A stretch of 43,450 nucleotides of DNA. It comes from Arthrobacter castelli DSM 16402 (GTDB lineage Bacteria; Actinomycetota; Actinomycetes; Actinomycetales; Micrococcaceae). The stretch lies in assembly GCF_000430705.1 (NCBI RefSeq), contig NZ_AUMN01000032.1, forward strand, positions 1-43,450, written 5' to 3'. The notes beneath the pieces were generated by a model that was given only the letters and a program-made list of their open reading frames with translations, ran no database searches and was not told the DNA's origin. This document shows positions 33,681-42,367 of this stretch, one piece after another (position 1 is the first letter of the stretch; each line of letters begins with the position of its first letter). Made by a program: the position numbers and the translations under genes.

Positions 33681-36032
33681 TTAGTCGTATATGCGTGCCA
33701 GCTCTTGCTCAACCTGCACTATTTGCTCAGCGTTGTAGAATGCCTTCGTCCCGGGAAGGTAGCGAACGGTCTGCAAGGCACCGGTGTAGGCGAAGCTGCC
33801 GTGGCGCTCGTGGAGATTCCAGTCCACCGGGCTGCCGCGGTCTACGCCTATGCTTATTCCGGTGAAGGGAGCCATGCCCACCAACTGCAGCACCGCCTTC
33901 AGCTCGCCGATGGGAGCGCCGTCCAACTCTGCGACTACGCGCCACTTGACCTCAGGAAGCGCATTAAACTGTAGAAGCACCGACCGCTGACCAGGTGTAA
34001 GGCTGCTGGAAAACCGATGCATGACACCGTACTGGTTATAGGCGAAGCAGACACAGCCGTGCTCAACGTATAACGCGTAACCGCCACCCTGATCGCCGTG
34101 CGAGACCAAGACGCCGGCGTCCCCCTCGAACCAGGAAAAGTCAATGGCAACGTCAAACGAGCGAAGCTTGGTCAGCTTGGCTGACCGGAAGCGCTCCAAA
34201 GTGGGAGTTCCTGGGTACAAGGTCACCGGCTCCTCCAGCACCAGTTCAGTGGAGGGCCGGTTCCGGGAAAGCGAGCCGTCGTCGTTCAACGGGAAGACGG
34301 TATTGCGCCACGCGGCTGCCCGCCACTTCTCGGCCAGCTCGGCCGTCTTATCCGGATGGTCCGCGGCGCGGTCGTGGGTCTCCGCCGGGTCCTTACCCAG
34401 ATGGTAAAGCTGCCACTCGAGATCGGAAAATTCCGTACCCGGGCGGTGCTGGGTCACGATCTTCCATGGGCCGGCCACGTATGCGCGGTGGCCAGCATAC
34501 TCGCTGTACTGCTCCCGATGGCTGGCGGAGGAACCGGACTCGCGGAGCGAGGCGTCGAAAGACACTCCATCGACGGCCGGCGCCATGTGCCCGTGCCGTT
34601 CAGGCAAGGCGGTGACGTCGGCCAGCTTTAGCAGGGTGGGGCCCAAGTCGGTCATATACGCATAGTGCTCCCGGACCCCGTCATCGTTATCGGCCCGTGG
34701 TAGACCGGCCGGCCAGGAAACCATCAGCGGCACCCGAACGCCGCCTTCGAAAGTGTGGAACTTAAAGAGCCGGAACGGGGTATTGGAAGCGTAGGCCCAG
34801 CCACGGGGGTAGTGCACAAATGCGCGTGGCCCACCGATATCGTCAGGGTCCCGGGCTACATCCCGCTGCCAGTCCCCAGGGATCCCGGCAAGGCTGACAA
34901 ACTGGCTGAAGTAGCTGCGGGTGCCCCCGGGGCCGCCTTCCCCAGTGCCACCGTTATCCGAGGTGAAGGCAATAATGGTGTTCTCATACTCCCCGCTCGC
35001 CTTGAGGTGCTCGATCAGCCGTCCGAGATTCTGGTCCACGTTATCGACAGCGGCCGCATAAACTTCCATGTACCGGGCGAAGAGCTGCTGCTGTTTATTG
35101 GTCAGGCTTTCCCAGGCTGGCACCCCTACGTCGGCGTCTTGGGTATTGTCCGCCGGCACTGTTCCGGGGGGAAAGAGCTTGTTCTGCAACTGTCGCGCGA
35201 AGCGCTGAGCGCGGATGGAATCCCAGCCCTCTTTGTAGCGTCCCCGGTACTTCTTCAGGTCGTCAGTTTTGGCCTGCAGCGGACCGTGCACTGCCTGATG
35301 TGCGAAGTACAAAAAGAACGGCTTTTCGGGTTCGCTGGCGCGCAATCCCTTCATCATCCGCAGGGCCTGATCCGTTAGATCATCGGTCAGGTAATAGTCC
35401 GGCGGAAATTCGTTCACAACCAGTGCCGTGTTGTCGCGTATGAGCCGGTGCGGATGGAACAGGGTAGTAAAGCCGTCCATCGAGCCGTAATAGCTGTCAA
35501 AACCGCGTTGCAGTGGCCACGAGCTTTTGTCTGCCCCGTCGTGGAGTTGTGACTCCTTGGTCAGATGCCACTTGCCCACCATGAAGGTGGTGTAACCGCC
35601 GGCGCGGAAGGACTCAGCGATGGTGGGCACGTTCTCGGCAATTTCCATGCTATAACCCGGGTAGCCAGGATCACTGTGCGCAACGTTGCCAAAGCCGGCC
35701 CGGTGAGGGTTGAGTCCGGTGAGCAGTGCGGCCCGAGCCGGCGAACAGACCGGTGCGCTGTGAAAGTTGGTCAGGCAGTAGCCAGCATCCGCCAGGGCCT
35801 GCGCATGTGGGGTATCGATCTCGCTGCCATAGGGGGAGACATCGCTGAAACCCATGTCGTCCAGCAGCACGACGATCACGTTCGGGGCGCCGGAGGCTGC
35901 TCGGCGCTCCGGTGGCCACGACGGTGTCGATTCCGAGGCTAATTCACGGGCAATGCCCCGAAAATTTTCATAACCTCGGCTCGCCTGGTTGCTGTCTCTG
36001 ACCGAATCCACCGTCAGCGGCCGCCGACCCAC
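33681..36032 (-). CDS. Large Cys-type arylsulfatase 3 (AtsA-like, ~780 residues)
   Basis: This is 783 residues. VIVVLLDDMGFSDVSPYG carries the first metal cluster, APVCSPARAALLTG has C96-S-P-A-R100 (formylglycine site), and FMVGKWHLTKE, FAHQAVHGPLQA and FTSDNGGTGEGG follow in family order. The extra C-terminal ~200 residues (from about PSTELVLEEPVTLYPG) form a beta-rich domain seen in long arylsulfatases. No signal peptide is visible from the GTG at 36032, so it should be cytoplasmic and accessible to the FGE. The start lies inside the end of the MocR gene (19-nt overlap), so the two are transcribed together. The substrate is unknown. Confidence 0.92.
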   Translation of the reverse strand: MGRRPLTVDSVRDSNQASRGYENFRGIARELASESTPSWPPERRAASGAPNVIVVLLDDMGFSDVSPYGSEIDTPHAQALADAGYCLTNFHSAPVCSPARAALLTGLNPHRAGFGNVAHSDPGYPGYSMEIAENVPTIAESFRAGGYTTFMVGKWHLTKESQLHDGADKSSWPLQRGFDSYYGSMDGFTTLFHPHRLIRDNTALVVNEFPPDYYLTDDLTDQALRMMKGLRASEPEKPFFLYFAHQAVHGPLQAKTDDLKKYRGRYKEGWDSIRAQRFARQLQNKLFPPGTVPADNTQDADVGVPAWESLTNKQQQLFARYMEVYAAAVDNVDQNLGRLIEHLKASGEYENTIIAFTSDNGGTGEGGPGGTRSYFSQFVSLAGIPGDWQRDVARDPDDIGGPRAFVHYPRGWAYASNTPFRLFKFHTFEGGVRVPLMVSWPAGLPRADNDDGVREHYAYMTDLGPTLLKLADVTALPERHGHMAPAVDGVSFDASLRESGSSASHREQYSEYAGHRAYVAGPWKIVTQHRPGTEFSDLEWQLYHLGKDPAETHDRAADHPDKTAELAEKWRAAAWRNTVFPLNDDGSLSRNRPSTELVLEEPVTLYPGTPTLERFRSAKLTKLRSFDVAIDFSWFEGDAGVLVSHGDQGGGYALYVEHGCVCFAYNQYGVMHRFSSSLTPGQRSVLLQFNALPEVKWRVVAELDGAPIGELKAVLQLVGMAPFTGISIGVDRGSPVDWNLHERHGSFAYTGALQTVRYLPGTKAFYNAEQIVQVEQELARIYD

Positions 36033-37366
36033 CCGCCGGCGCGGGAGGCTTGTGCGATCATCTCGGCCAGTTCGGTGTGCGAATGGGCCACCGCTCCAAC
36101 TGTCACCCGGATGTGTCCGGGGGAGTCAGCCAGAACTGTGAACGGGGCCCCGGGCGTAACGCCTATCCCTTGACTGGCCAGTCGAACAATGGCGGCAGAC
36201 TCATCGGCGACCGGAACCCAAATGTTAATGCCGTCATTTCCTCCCACTTCGACGCCCCGTTCGGCCAGTGCTGTGATGACCGACTGCCGACGGCGTTGGT
36301 ATTCCTCGCGGGCGTGCGCCACCTGGGCGACGGGCTCCTCTTCGATCAACAGGCCAAGCAGGATCCGTTGGAGGAACCGGCTGCTCCAACCCTGGCCGAG
36401 CTGGCGGCGCGAGACGATCGCATCGATTACCGTCTCTGGTCCGCTCATCGCGGCCAGACGCAAATCTGGACCGTGAGATTTCGAGAAGCTGCGTATATGC
36501 AGTGTCTGCTGAGGGATCCAGGAACCAAGGCTGATCGCTTCGGTTACGGCGACTGAGCCGGCCGAGTCGTCCTCTATGACTGTTGAGCCAGCAGCGCGGA
36601 TGATGTCTGCCAGCTTTTGGGCCCGCGTGGTCGTGAGTGACACCCCGGTGGGGTTGTGTGCCCGAGGTTGTACCAGTACGGCTGCGGCCGATACGGAGAG
36701 GGCCTCCGCCAGCGGTCCAGGCAGCATGCCCTGATCATCAAGGGGGACCCCGACAACGTCGGCTCCCGCTGCCTCCAACTGATCGAGCAACAGCGGAAAG
36801 GTGGGATGTTCGACGACGACGCGGTCGCCGAAGCGCACCATGGCGCGACTGACCATCTCGATGGCGTCCATCGCACCGTCGACGATCGTGAACTGTTCGG
36901 CTGGATACGGCCAGTCCTGCCGAAGGAGTGCAAGTAATTCCGGCACTACCGGTTCGTCTAAATATCCCCCGGGGGTGGCAGCCGTGGTTAGCGTTTGCAG
37001 GGCCGTCGACAGATCCGGCAGCAGCGAGGGATCGGGCACACCGGTAGACAAATCCTGTGTGAAAAAACTGTGCCGATCCATGGCCTTCCGGTATCGCGCC
37101 GAACCGGGATGGATCTCTGCAATAGTGGTCCCGCGTCGACCATCGGTCTGGATCGCTCCGGACCTGGCCAATAGCGACCAGCCGGCACTAATGGTGGTGG
37201 GCGACAGCCTGAGTTCTGCGGCTACTGATCGAATCGGGGGCAGCTTCATGCCCGGTTTCAAGGTACCTTCACGTATTGCCCGGCTGACCGCGTTGGCTAC
37301 GCCTCGAGCCGTCGGCTCTTCCGGTGACCATCCCAGTGTGGTCGCGGTCGTCACTTCACTCATCAT
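36014..37366 (-). CDS. MocR-type regulator (GntR HTH plus aminotransferase-like domain)
   Basis: This is 450 residues from ATG 37366 (37363 also possible; no clear ribosome-binding site, so a leaderless transcript is possible). Residues ~15-85 form a GntR winged helix-turn-helix (ARGVANAVSRAIREGTLKPG, LPPIRSVAAELRLSPTTI, LARSGAIQTDGRRGT). The rest is a fold-type I aminotransferase domain with NPTGVSLT, EDDSAGSV and IRSFSKSHGPDLRLA, the Lys being the likely PLP anchor. MocR proteins use PLP to sense amino acids or amino sugars and usually regulate neighbouring genes. Here it shares an operon with the large arylsulfatase and diverges from sulfatase 4. Confidence 0.9.
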   Translation of the reverse strand: MMSEVTTATTLGWSPEEPTARGVANAVSRAIREGTLKPGMKLPPIRSVAAELRLSPTTISAGWSLLARSGAIQTDGRRGTTIAEIHPGSARYRKAMDRHSFFTQDLSTGVPDPSLLPDLSTALQTLTTAATPGGYLDEPVVPELLALLRQDWPYPAEQFTIVDGAMDAIEMVSRAMVRFGDRVVVEHPTFPLLLDQLEAAGADVVGVPLDDQGMLPGPLAEALSVSAAAVLVQPRAHNPTGVSLTTTRAQKLADIIRAAGSTVIEDDSAGSVAVTEAISLGSWIPQQTLHIRSFSKSHGPDLRLAAMSGPETVIDAIVSRRQLGQGWSSRFLQRILLGLLIEEEPVAQVAHAREEYQRRRQSVITALAERGVEVGGNDGINIWVPVADESAAIVRLASQGIGVTPGAPFTVLADSPGHIRVTVGAVAHSHTELAEMIAQASRAGGWVGGR

Positions 37367-37429
37367 TGTAATGTAACAATAGGGATATTGTATTGGCAAT
37401 TATTGGCACTTATGATCTTTTGTGTGGTC
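37365..37429. promoter_or_regulatory. MocR/sulfatase 4 divergent control region
   Basis: The palindrome ATTGT-AATGTA-ACAAT (37365-37380) abuts the MocR start codon, and related AT-rich half-sites follow (ATATTGTATTGGCAATTATTGG). On the minus strand GACCACACAAA ends at 37429, the same word that opens the two importer promoters. The rest of the 249-bp space, up to sulfatase 4 at 37616, shows no gene. Autoregulation by the MocR protein is likely but inferred. Confidence 0.5.
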
Positions 37430-37615
37430 ATGTCCAGCACATGGCTTAATAAAGAAAATCCAGACAGTGCCTGCGGGCAACCAAGCAGAGGCGATAATCG
37501 GCCGGGAGAAGTCATAGCGCCCGCTGACAGGAAGCCGCTCCATGCCTCCGGCCTTCAAATGAGCTGACGGCACGGGCGTTCAGCGGCCGGAGCGGCAGGA
37601 CCACCAAAGGAACCG

Positions 37616-39118
37616 ATGACGCAACCAAACATACTAGTGATTTGCAGCGATGAGCATCATCCGTTGATGTCCGGCTACCGCCGGCACCCCTACGTCGAGA
37701 CACCCAATCTTGACGCGTTAGCGGACGCCGGCACGTACTTCACCAACGCATACTGCAACTCTCCGGTGTGCGTGCCGTCCCGAATGAGCTTCATGACTGG
37801 TAAATATGCGCACGAGGTGGGCAGTTGGTTCTTGTACATTCCGCTGGAGCGAAGCGAGACGACTTGGTCGCGAAGGCTGCGGGAAGCCGGCATTCCTTCC
37901 ACCATGCTGGGCAAACTCGATATGTGCGGCGACTACCAGGATGCCGGTTTTAACGAGCATAAGATTCTCGAATACCGGCCGGCCTGGACCGAGTATCCCC
38001 GGCAGACACCGTTCGCGCCTCGTTTGGAGGGTTATGTTCGACCGGACAAGCTGGCACACATCAAAAATTCCGGTATTCGTCAGCCGCACCTAACTGATGG
38101 CCGAACCGGCCATGACGATCGGGATGGCTTCTGGGACCATGACCGCATTGTGATGGACTGGGCAGTCGACTATCTACGGGAAAAGGGAAAAGCCGGCGGT
38201 GAAGAGCCATGGGCGCTGTACGTCGGATTGCTGTATCCGCATTGGCCATACTGCGTACCCGAGGAGTATTTCGATCAGTACTACCCCGACGAGGTCGAGA
38301 TGCCGTTCGATGCTTCGTTCCCCAATGAGAACCTGCACCCGGCGTTGCGGCATTTCCAGCGTGCCCAAGGTACCGATGGCATCACGGAGGAGGATGTTCG
38401 GCGGACGGTAGCCGCCTATTACGGCATGGTTACCGCAATGGACGCGATGATTGGCCGCATCATTGATGAGCTGAAGGCGCAAGGCCTGTACGACAACACC
38501 TACATCATCTACACCTCCGACCACGGCGAGAGTCTTGGCGAGCACGGGTTATTCTATAAACAGTGTTCCTACGAGGGCTCCGTCGGTATCCCATTGATCG
38601 TCAGTGGGCCGGAGTTGCCGGCCGGGCAGGTGCGCGATGAACCAGTGTCGCTGGTGGACCTCTACCCAACCGTGTTGGGTATGGCCGGCCTGGATGTCGA
38701 GCCTGACCGGCGGGGAACAAGCTGGCTGTCGTTGATCCGGGACGAGGCCACGGCTCGCCCCGAGTGGGTGTTCTCCGAACACCACGGCAACTTCTTCAAG
38801 GACAGCTGGTACATGATCCGGCTCCGAGACTATAAGTACACCTATTACTGCAATGAGCGTCCCACTCTTTACAATATCCACCAAGATCCGCAGGAGCTGC
38901 AGGATCTGGCAGGCGAAGCCCGATACATACCGGTGCTGGCAGAATGCGAGACGGCTCTGCGTTCAGTGCTGGATCCGGAAGCCGTCGCGCTACGAGCCAA
39001 ATGCGACCTTGGATTAATCGGGCCGGATGGCGAGGACTACACCATCTTCCTCACCGTTGAAGACCTGCGGAAAGGACGAAACGACGGGCGCTTCAAGCCA
39101 GAACCGGAACTGCGCTAA
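37616..39118 (+). CDS. Cys-type sulfatase 4 (paralogue of sulfatase 1)
   Basis: This 500-residue protein starts at ATG 37616 with AAGGAA upstream. It is collinear and highly similar to sulfatase 1 along its full length, including NILVICSDEHHPLMSGY, PVCVPSRMSFMTGKY (C52-V-P-S-R56) and TSDHGESLGEHGLFYKQC. Differences concentrate around residues 155-190 and in the last third. A DNA block near 38451-38570 is almost identical to 12541-12660, while flanking synonymous sites have diverged. No signal peptide is present. It opens a rightward group with the GH172 glycosidase (44 nt later) and a serine hydrolase, suggesting that desulfation precedes glycosidic cleavage. Confidence 0.92.
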   Translation: MTQPNILVICSDEHHPLMSGYRRHPYVETPNLDALADAGTYFTNAYCNSPVCVPSRMSFMTGKYAHEVGSWFLYIPLERSETTWSRRLREAGIPSTMLGKLDMCGDYQDAGFNEHKILEYRPAWTEYPRQTPFAPRLEGYVRPDKLAHIKNSGIRQPHLTDGRTGHDDRDGFWDHDRIVMDWAVDYLREKGKAGGEEPWALYVGLLYPHWPYCVPEEYFDQYYPDEVEMPFDASFPNENLHPALRHFQRAQGTDGITEEDVRRTVAAYYGMVTAMDAMIGRIIDELKAQGLYDNTYIIYTSDHGESLGEHGLFYKQCSYEGSVGIPLIVSGPELPAGQVRDEPVSLVDLYPTVLGMAGLDVEPDRRGTSWLSLIRDEATARPEWVFSEHHGNFFKDSWYMIRLRDYKYTYYCNERPTLYNIHQDPQELQDLAGEARYIPVLAECETALRSVLDPEAVALRAKCDLGLIGPDGEDYTIFLTVEDLRKGRNDGRFKPEPELR

Positions 39119-39162
39119 CCGCAACGACTACACCACCATCAGAGACGGGATAAGCACGCCAC

Positions 39163-40233
39163 ATGGCAACAGGACAAAAGCAAGTGCAGCAAGAATACGG
39201 AGATTTTGGCTCGAGTTTGAGAGACTTACCCCGGTTGCGAAGTTCCCGCCGGCGCAGGGAATCCAGCTGGGACCGCACCGGAGGTAATCGGGACCGGCTC
39301 CAAGTGGCTCCCGGAGCAACCGTGCAGCTCGCAGACATCAGCGGGCCCGGCTCAGTGCAGCACATCTGGACAACTGTTGCACCGGTGGCCGGATCACCGG
39401 ACAGGGAGCCGGACTACCTGCGCAAACTCTGGTTAAAAGTCACGTGGGACGACGAACCGTCCGCCAGCGTGCTCGCTCCGCTGTCGGACTTCTTCGGCAT
39501 GGGTCACGGGCGGACAGTGAACTTCATCTCCGTGCCCCTGCAAATGAGCCCGGAGGACGGGCAGGGGCTGAACTGCTTCTTCCACATGCCCTTTGCCCAG
39601 CGCGCGAGGTTTGAATTGATCAGCGAGCTGACCGAGACCGAGGTTTACTTCTACTACTACATTGACTGGGAAGAACTTGATGCTCTCAACGCCGAGCTTG
39701 GCTACTTCCATGCGCAATACCGGGAGCAGACTTTCACCCCCGCTGACCAAGGTGATGAGACCAATCATCAGTTCCAAACGACCGGCACCAATCTGGATGG
39801 CCGGAATAATTACACGATTCTTGAGGCCCGTGGTCGCGGGCACTATGTCGGGTGTATGTTGTCGATCAAGAACCTGCGCGAGACTGATGAATGGAACTGG
39901 TATGGCGAGGGTGATGACATGATCTTCATCGATGGCGAGCCGTTTCCTCCAAGCCTGCACGGCACCGGAACCGAGGACTACTTCAACACGGCGTGGTGCC
40001 CTACCCAGTCCTATGCCGCGCCGTATCACGGCCTGACTCTACCCGGGGGAGAGAACTGGAGTGGGGAGATTTCGATGTACCGGTTCCATGTCGAGGACCC
40101 AGTGACCTTCAGTACCGAAATCAGGGTGAGCATTGAACACGGGCACGCCAACAAGCGTGGAGACGCATACTCGTCTGTGGCGTATTGGTACCAGACACTG
40201 CCCCACCTGCCGTTTGCCCCCAACCGTCTCTAG
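39163..40233 (+). CDS. DUF2961 / GH172-family glycoside hydrolase
   Basis: This is 356 residues. SSWDRTGGNRDRLQVAPG, GSVQHIWTTV, PLSDFFGMGHG, ARGRGHYVGC, YGEGDDMIFIDGE, LHGTGTEDYFNTAWCP and GHANKRGDAYSSVAYWYQ are the family signatures. The Glu of GEGDD and the Glu of GTGTED, 22 residues apart, are the likely catalytic pair. Characterised GH172 enzymes include a difructose-anhydride-forming alpha-D-fructofuranosidase and exo-alpha-D-arabinofuranosidases acting on mycobacterial arabinan, so a furanoside substrate is expected. No signal peptide is present, so it should act on an imported small glycoside. It sits between sulfatase 4 and a beta-lactamase-like hydrolase. The ATG at 39163 has only a weak ribosome-binding site. 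Confidence 0.88.
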   Translation: MATGQKQVQQEYGDFGSSLRDLPRLRSSRRRRESSWDRTGGNRDRLQVAPGATVQLADISGPGSVQHIWTTVAPVAGSPDREPDYLRKLWLKVTWDDEPSASVLAPLSDFFGMGHGRTVNFISVPLQMSPEDGQGLNCFFHMPFAQRARFELISELTETEVYFYYYIDWEELDALNAELGYFHAQYREQTFTPADQGDETNHQFQTTGTNLDGRNNYTILEARGRGHYVGCMLSIKNLRETDEWNWYGEGDDMIFIDGEPFPPSLHGTGTEDYFNTAWCPTQSYAAPYHGLTLPGGENWSGEISMYRFHVEDPVTFSTEIRVSIEHGHANKRGDAYSSVAYWYQTLPHLPFAPNRL

Positions 40234-40247
40234 GCTGGAAGGAATCC

Positions 40248-41054
40248 ATGCCAGTCCTCTCTGACTACAGCGACGGAGTTCCCGCCATTTCCTATTGTCT
40301 GTTGGATCCTGCCGGCAACATACTGGCGTCGCGGAACGCAGGGACGGGCTTTTATGCAGCCAGCACCATGAAACTCGCCGTCCTGGTGGCCGCGGTACAG
40401 GAAGTGGAACGAGGCGGCCTCCGCCTGGACCAGCAGTTGATTTCCCAGGACACCTTCACCAGCGCGATCGGCGGCGCCGGTGATTTCGCTTTCGATCCGG
40501 AGGAGGCAGATCCGGGAATGCCCCCGCCCGGAGCGAAAGTCAGCCTGAACGAGGTGCTGCGTCGCATGATCACCGTCTCGTCGAACGAGGCGACCAACAT
40601 GGTGGTGGAACTGGTCGGTCTGGACTCAATCAACGCTGCGCTGCGAAACTGCGGAGCGTCAGATTCCAAAATGGAACGGCTGATTGGGGACTTGCCGGCC
40701 CGCGGAGCCGGCCGCACCTGCGATGTCACCGCACGTGATCTCACCGCTGTCCTTCATTCCATAATCACCGGAGCGGCAGCAGGACCTGTTGGAACTGAAC
40801 TGATGTTGGAGCTACTGCGGGCGCAACAGATCGGCATTATCGGTCCAGCGTTTCCGCCAGGCACGGAATGGGGAAGCAAATCCGGCTGGGTGGACGGCAT
40901 CCGGCACGATGTGGCATTCTTTCAGCCTGCCAACGGCAGCGCCGTCGGCAGCTATGTGCTTGCGGTCTGTACCCGCGCTTACCAGCAGGACGAAGCCGAC
41001 GAGGCCATTCAGAGCATTGCCGCACTCAGCGCTGACGTCCTGCTCGTCGACTAA
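40248..41054 (+). CDS. Serine hydrolase, class A beta-lactamase-like
   Basis: This 268-residue protein starts at ATG 40248 with GAAGGA upstream. Motifs of the class A/penicillin-binding fold are S39-T-M-K42 (SxxK), SSN in MITVSSNEATNMVVELVG (S-x-N) and KSG in GSKSGWVDG (K-T/S-G). A convincing E-x-E-L-N omega-loop motif is not evident, so deacylation may differ from true beta-lactamases. There is no signal peptide. Cytoplasmic proteins of this type often occur beside amide catabolic genes and may act as amidases or esterases rather than resistance enzymes. Its stop overlaps that of the convergent M20 gene. Confidence 0.85.
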   Translation: MPVLSDYSDGVPAISYCLLDPAGNILASRNAGTGFYAASTMKLAVLVAAVQEVERGGLRLDQQLISQDTFTSAIGGAGDFAFDPEEADPGMPPPGAKVSLNEVLRRMITVSSNEATNMVVELVGLDSINAALRNCGASDSKMERLIGDLPARGAGRTCDVTARDLTAVLHSIITGAAAGPVGTELMLELLRAQQIGIIGPAFPPGTEWGSKSGWVDGIRHDVAFFQPANGSAVGSYVLAVCTRAYQQDEADEAIQSIAALSADVLLVD

Positions 41055-42367
41055 ACAGCGGTGAGAAAGTCGTGCAGGATCCGCTGCCCGGTCCGTACGA
41101 AACTCACCGGAATTCGCTCGTCGATGCCATGTACTCCCTGGTATGTCCGTCCCTCGGGATCGGCCCCGTGGGGGACGAAGCCGTAGCACTGGATTCCTAA
41201 GGGGGCAAACGCCTTGGCATCCGTTCCGCCGCCCAGACAATGTGGAACGACGACAGCTTCCGGGTCGTGCCGCAGTAGAGCATCCCGTATCGCAGCGAAC
41301 CACTGTGAGTCAACTGGAGACTCCAGGGGCGGCTGATGGGAGAGGAAGACGCGGGACACCTTTTCGCCGAGTAATTGGTCGATGGTCGCCAGCGTTTCCG
41401 CTTCGCTGTCAGGCACGCAGCGCACATCAACTTCGGCTTCAGCAACACTTGGAATGACGTTGACCTTGTAGCCGGCTTTAAGCACTGTCGGGGTGGCAGA
41501 GCAGCGAATGGTCGCCCTGGCCACCTCGCCGGCTTCACCGATATGCTCCACAGCAGCATCGACTCCGGCCTCGGTACTAAGGTCAACTGAGTACCCCAGG
41601 GCCTCGTTGCTCTGCTCCAAATAGCTCTGCACTGTTTTCGACAAGGCGAGCGGCCAATTATGGTTGCTGATCCGCTGCAGCGCGTCCAGCAAATGCTTGA
41701 CCGGATTATCTTCATTCGGCCGGGAGCCATGGCCTGAGGTGCCGGTTGCGCGCAGCTGTATGTGTGCGGTGCCGCGCTCTCCAGTGGCCACCGGATACAG
41801 GCGCACGGTTGAACCATCTGCCGCTTCCAACAGTGTCGCCGTGCCACCGGATTCACCGATGGCTGCTTCTACGCCTTCGAAGAGTTCCGGATGCTTTTCG
41901 GCCAGCCACACGGCACCGTAGTCACCTTTGTCTTCTTCGTCGGCGACGAAGGCGAAGACGACATTGCGCTGGGGCCGGACACCGGCGGCGGCCCAGTTTA
42001 GCAGAGTGGCCAAAGACATAGCGACCATGTCTTTCATATCCGCGGCACCACGGCCGTTAATGTAGCCGTCTTCAATTGTGCCAGCAAACGGGTCGGCACT
42101 CCATTGGTCCGGTTCAGCCGGAACCACGTCGAGGTGGCCGTGCACCAGCAGGCCGGGCAGATCCGGGTTTGTGCCTGGTACCCGGAGCATGACCGAGGCC
42201 CGTTCGTAGGTGGGACCGAGGACGGTCGGCTGATATCCGGCCTCAATCAGCAGCCCGGCGATGTACTCGACAATACCCCGTTCCCCCTGGCTGCTGCCCC
42301 CGCCGTAGTTCGTGGTATCGAAACGAATCAGCCGGGAACACAACTGAGCAGCATCGGTATACGGCAT
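41051..42367 (-). CDS. M20 family metallopeptidase 2
   Basis: This is 438 residues from ATG 42367, preceded by AAGGAGG. It has VHGHLDVVPAEP (H76/H78, D80), NGRGAADMKDM (D110) and VADEEDKG (E144/E145), so the di-zinc site is complete. It is a full-length paralogue of the M20 gene at 18068-19456 but lacks that protein's ~17-residue N-terminal extension, and DNA similarity is lower than between the sulfatase or binding-protein pairs. It is convergent with the serine hydrolase and stands alone, apparently the last gene of the catabolic island before backbone sequence begins. Substrate presumably resembles that of M20 peptidase 1. Confidence 0.92.
   Translation of the reverse strand: MPYTDAAQLCSRLIRFDTTNYGGGSSQGERGIVEYIAGLLIEAGYQPTVLGPTYERASVMLRVPGTNPDLPGLLVHGHLDVVPAEPDQWSADPFAGTIEDGYINGRGAADMKDMVAMSLATLLNWAAAGVRPQRNVVFAFVADEEDKGDYGAVWLAEKHPELFEGVEAAIGESGGTATLLEAADGSTVRLYPVATGERGTAHIQLRATGTSGHGSRPNEDNPVKHLLDALQRISNHNWPLALSKTVQSYLEQSNEALGYSVDLSTEAGVDAAVEHIGEAGEVARATIRCSATPTVLKAGYKVNVIPSVAEAEVDVRCVPDSEAETLATIDQLLGEKVSRVFLSHQPPLESPVDSQWFAAIRDALLRHDPEAVVVPHCLGGGTDAKAFAPLGIQCYGFVPHGADPEGRTYQGVHGIDERIPVSFVRTGQRILHDFLTAV

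Noticed and set aside
40248-41054. Antibiotic-resistance beta-lactamase
   Set aside because: It has the SxxK, SxN and KSG motifs but no signal peptide and no clear omega-loop ExELN motif, and it sits in a catabolic operon; a catabolic hydrolase is more likely.
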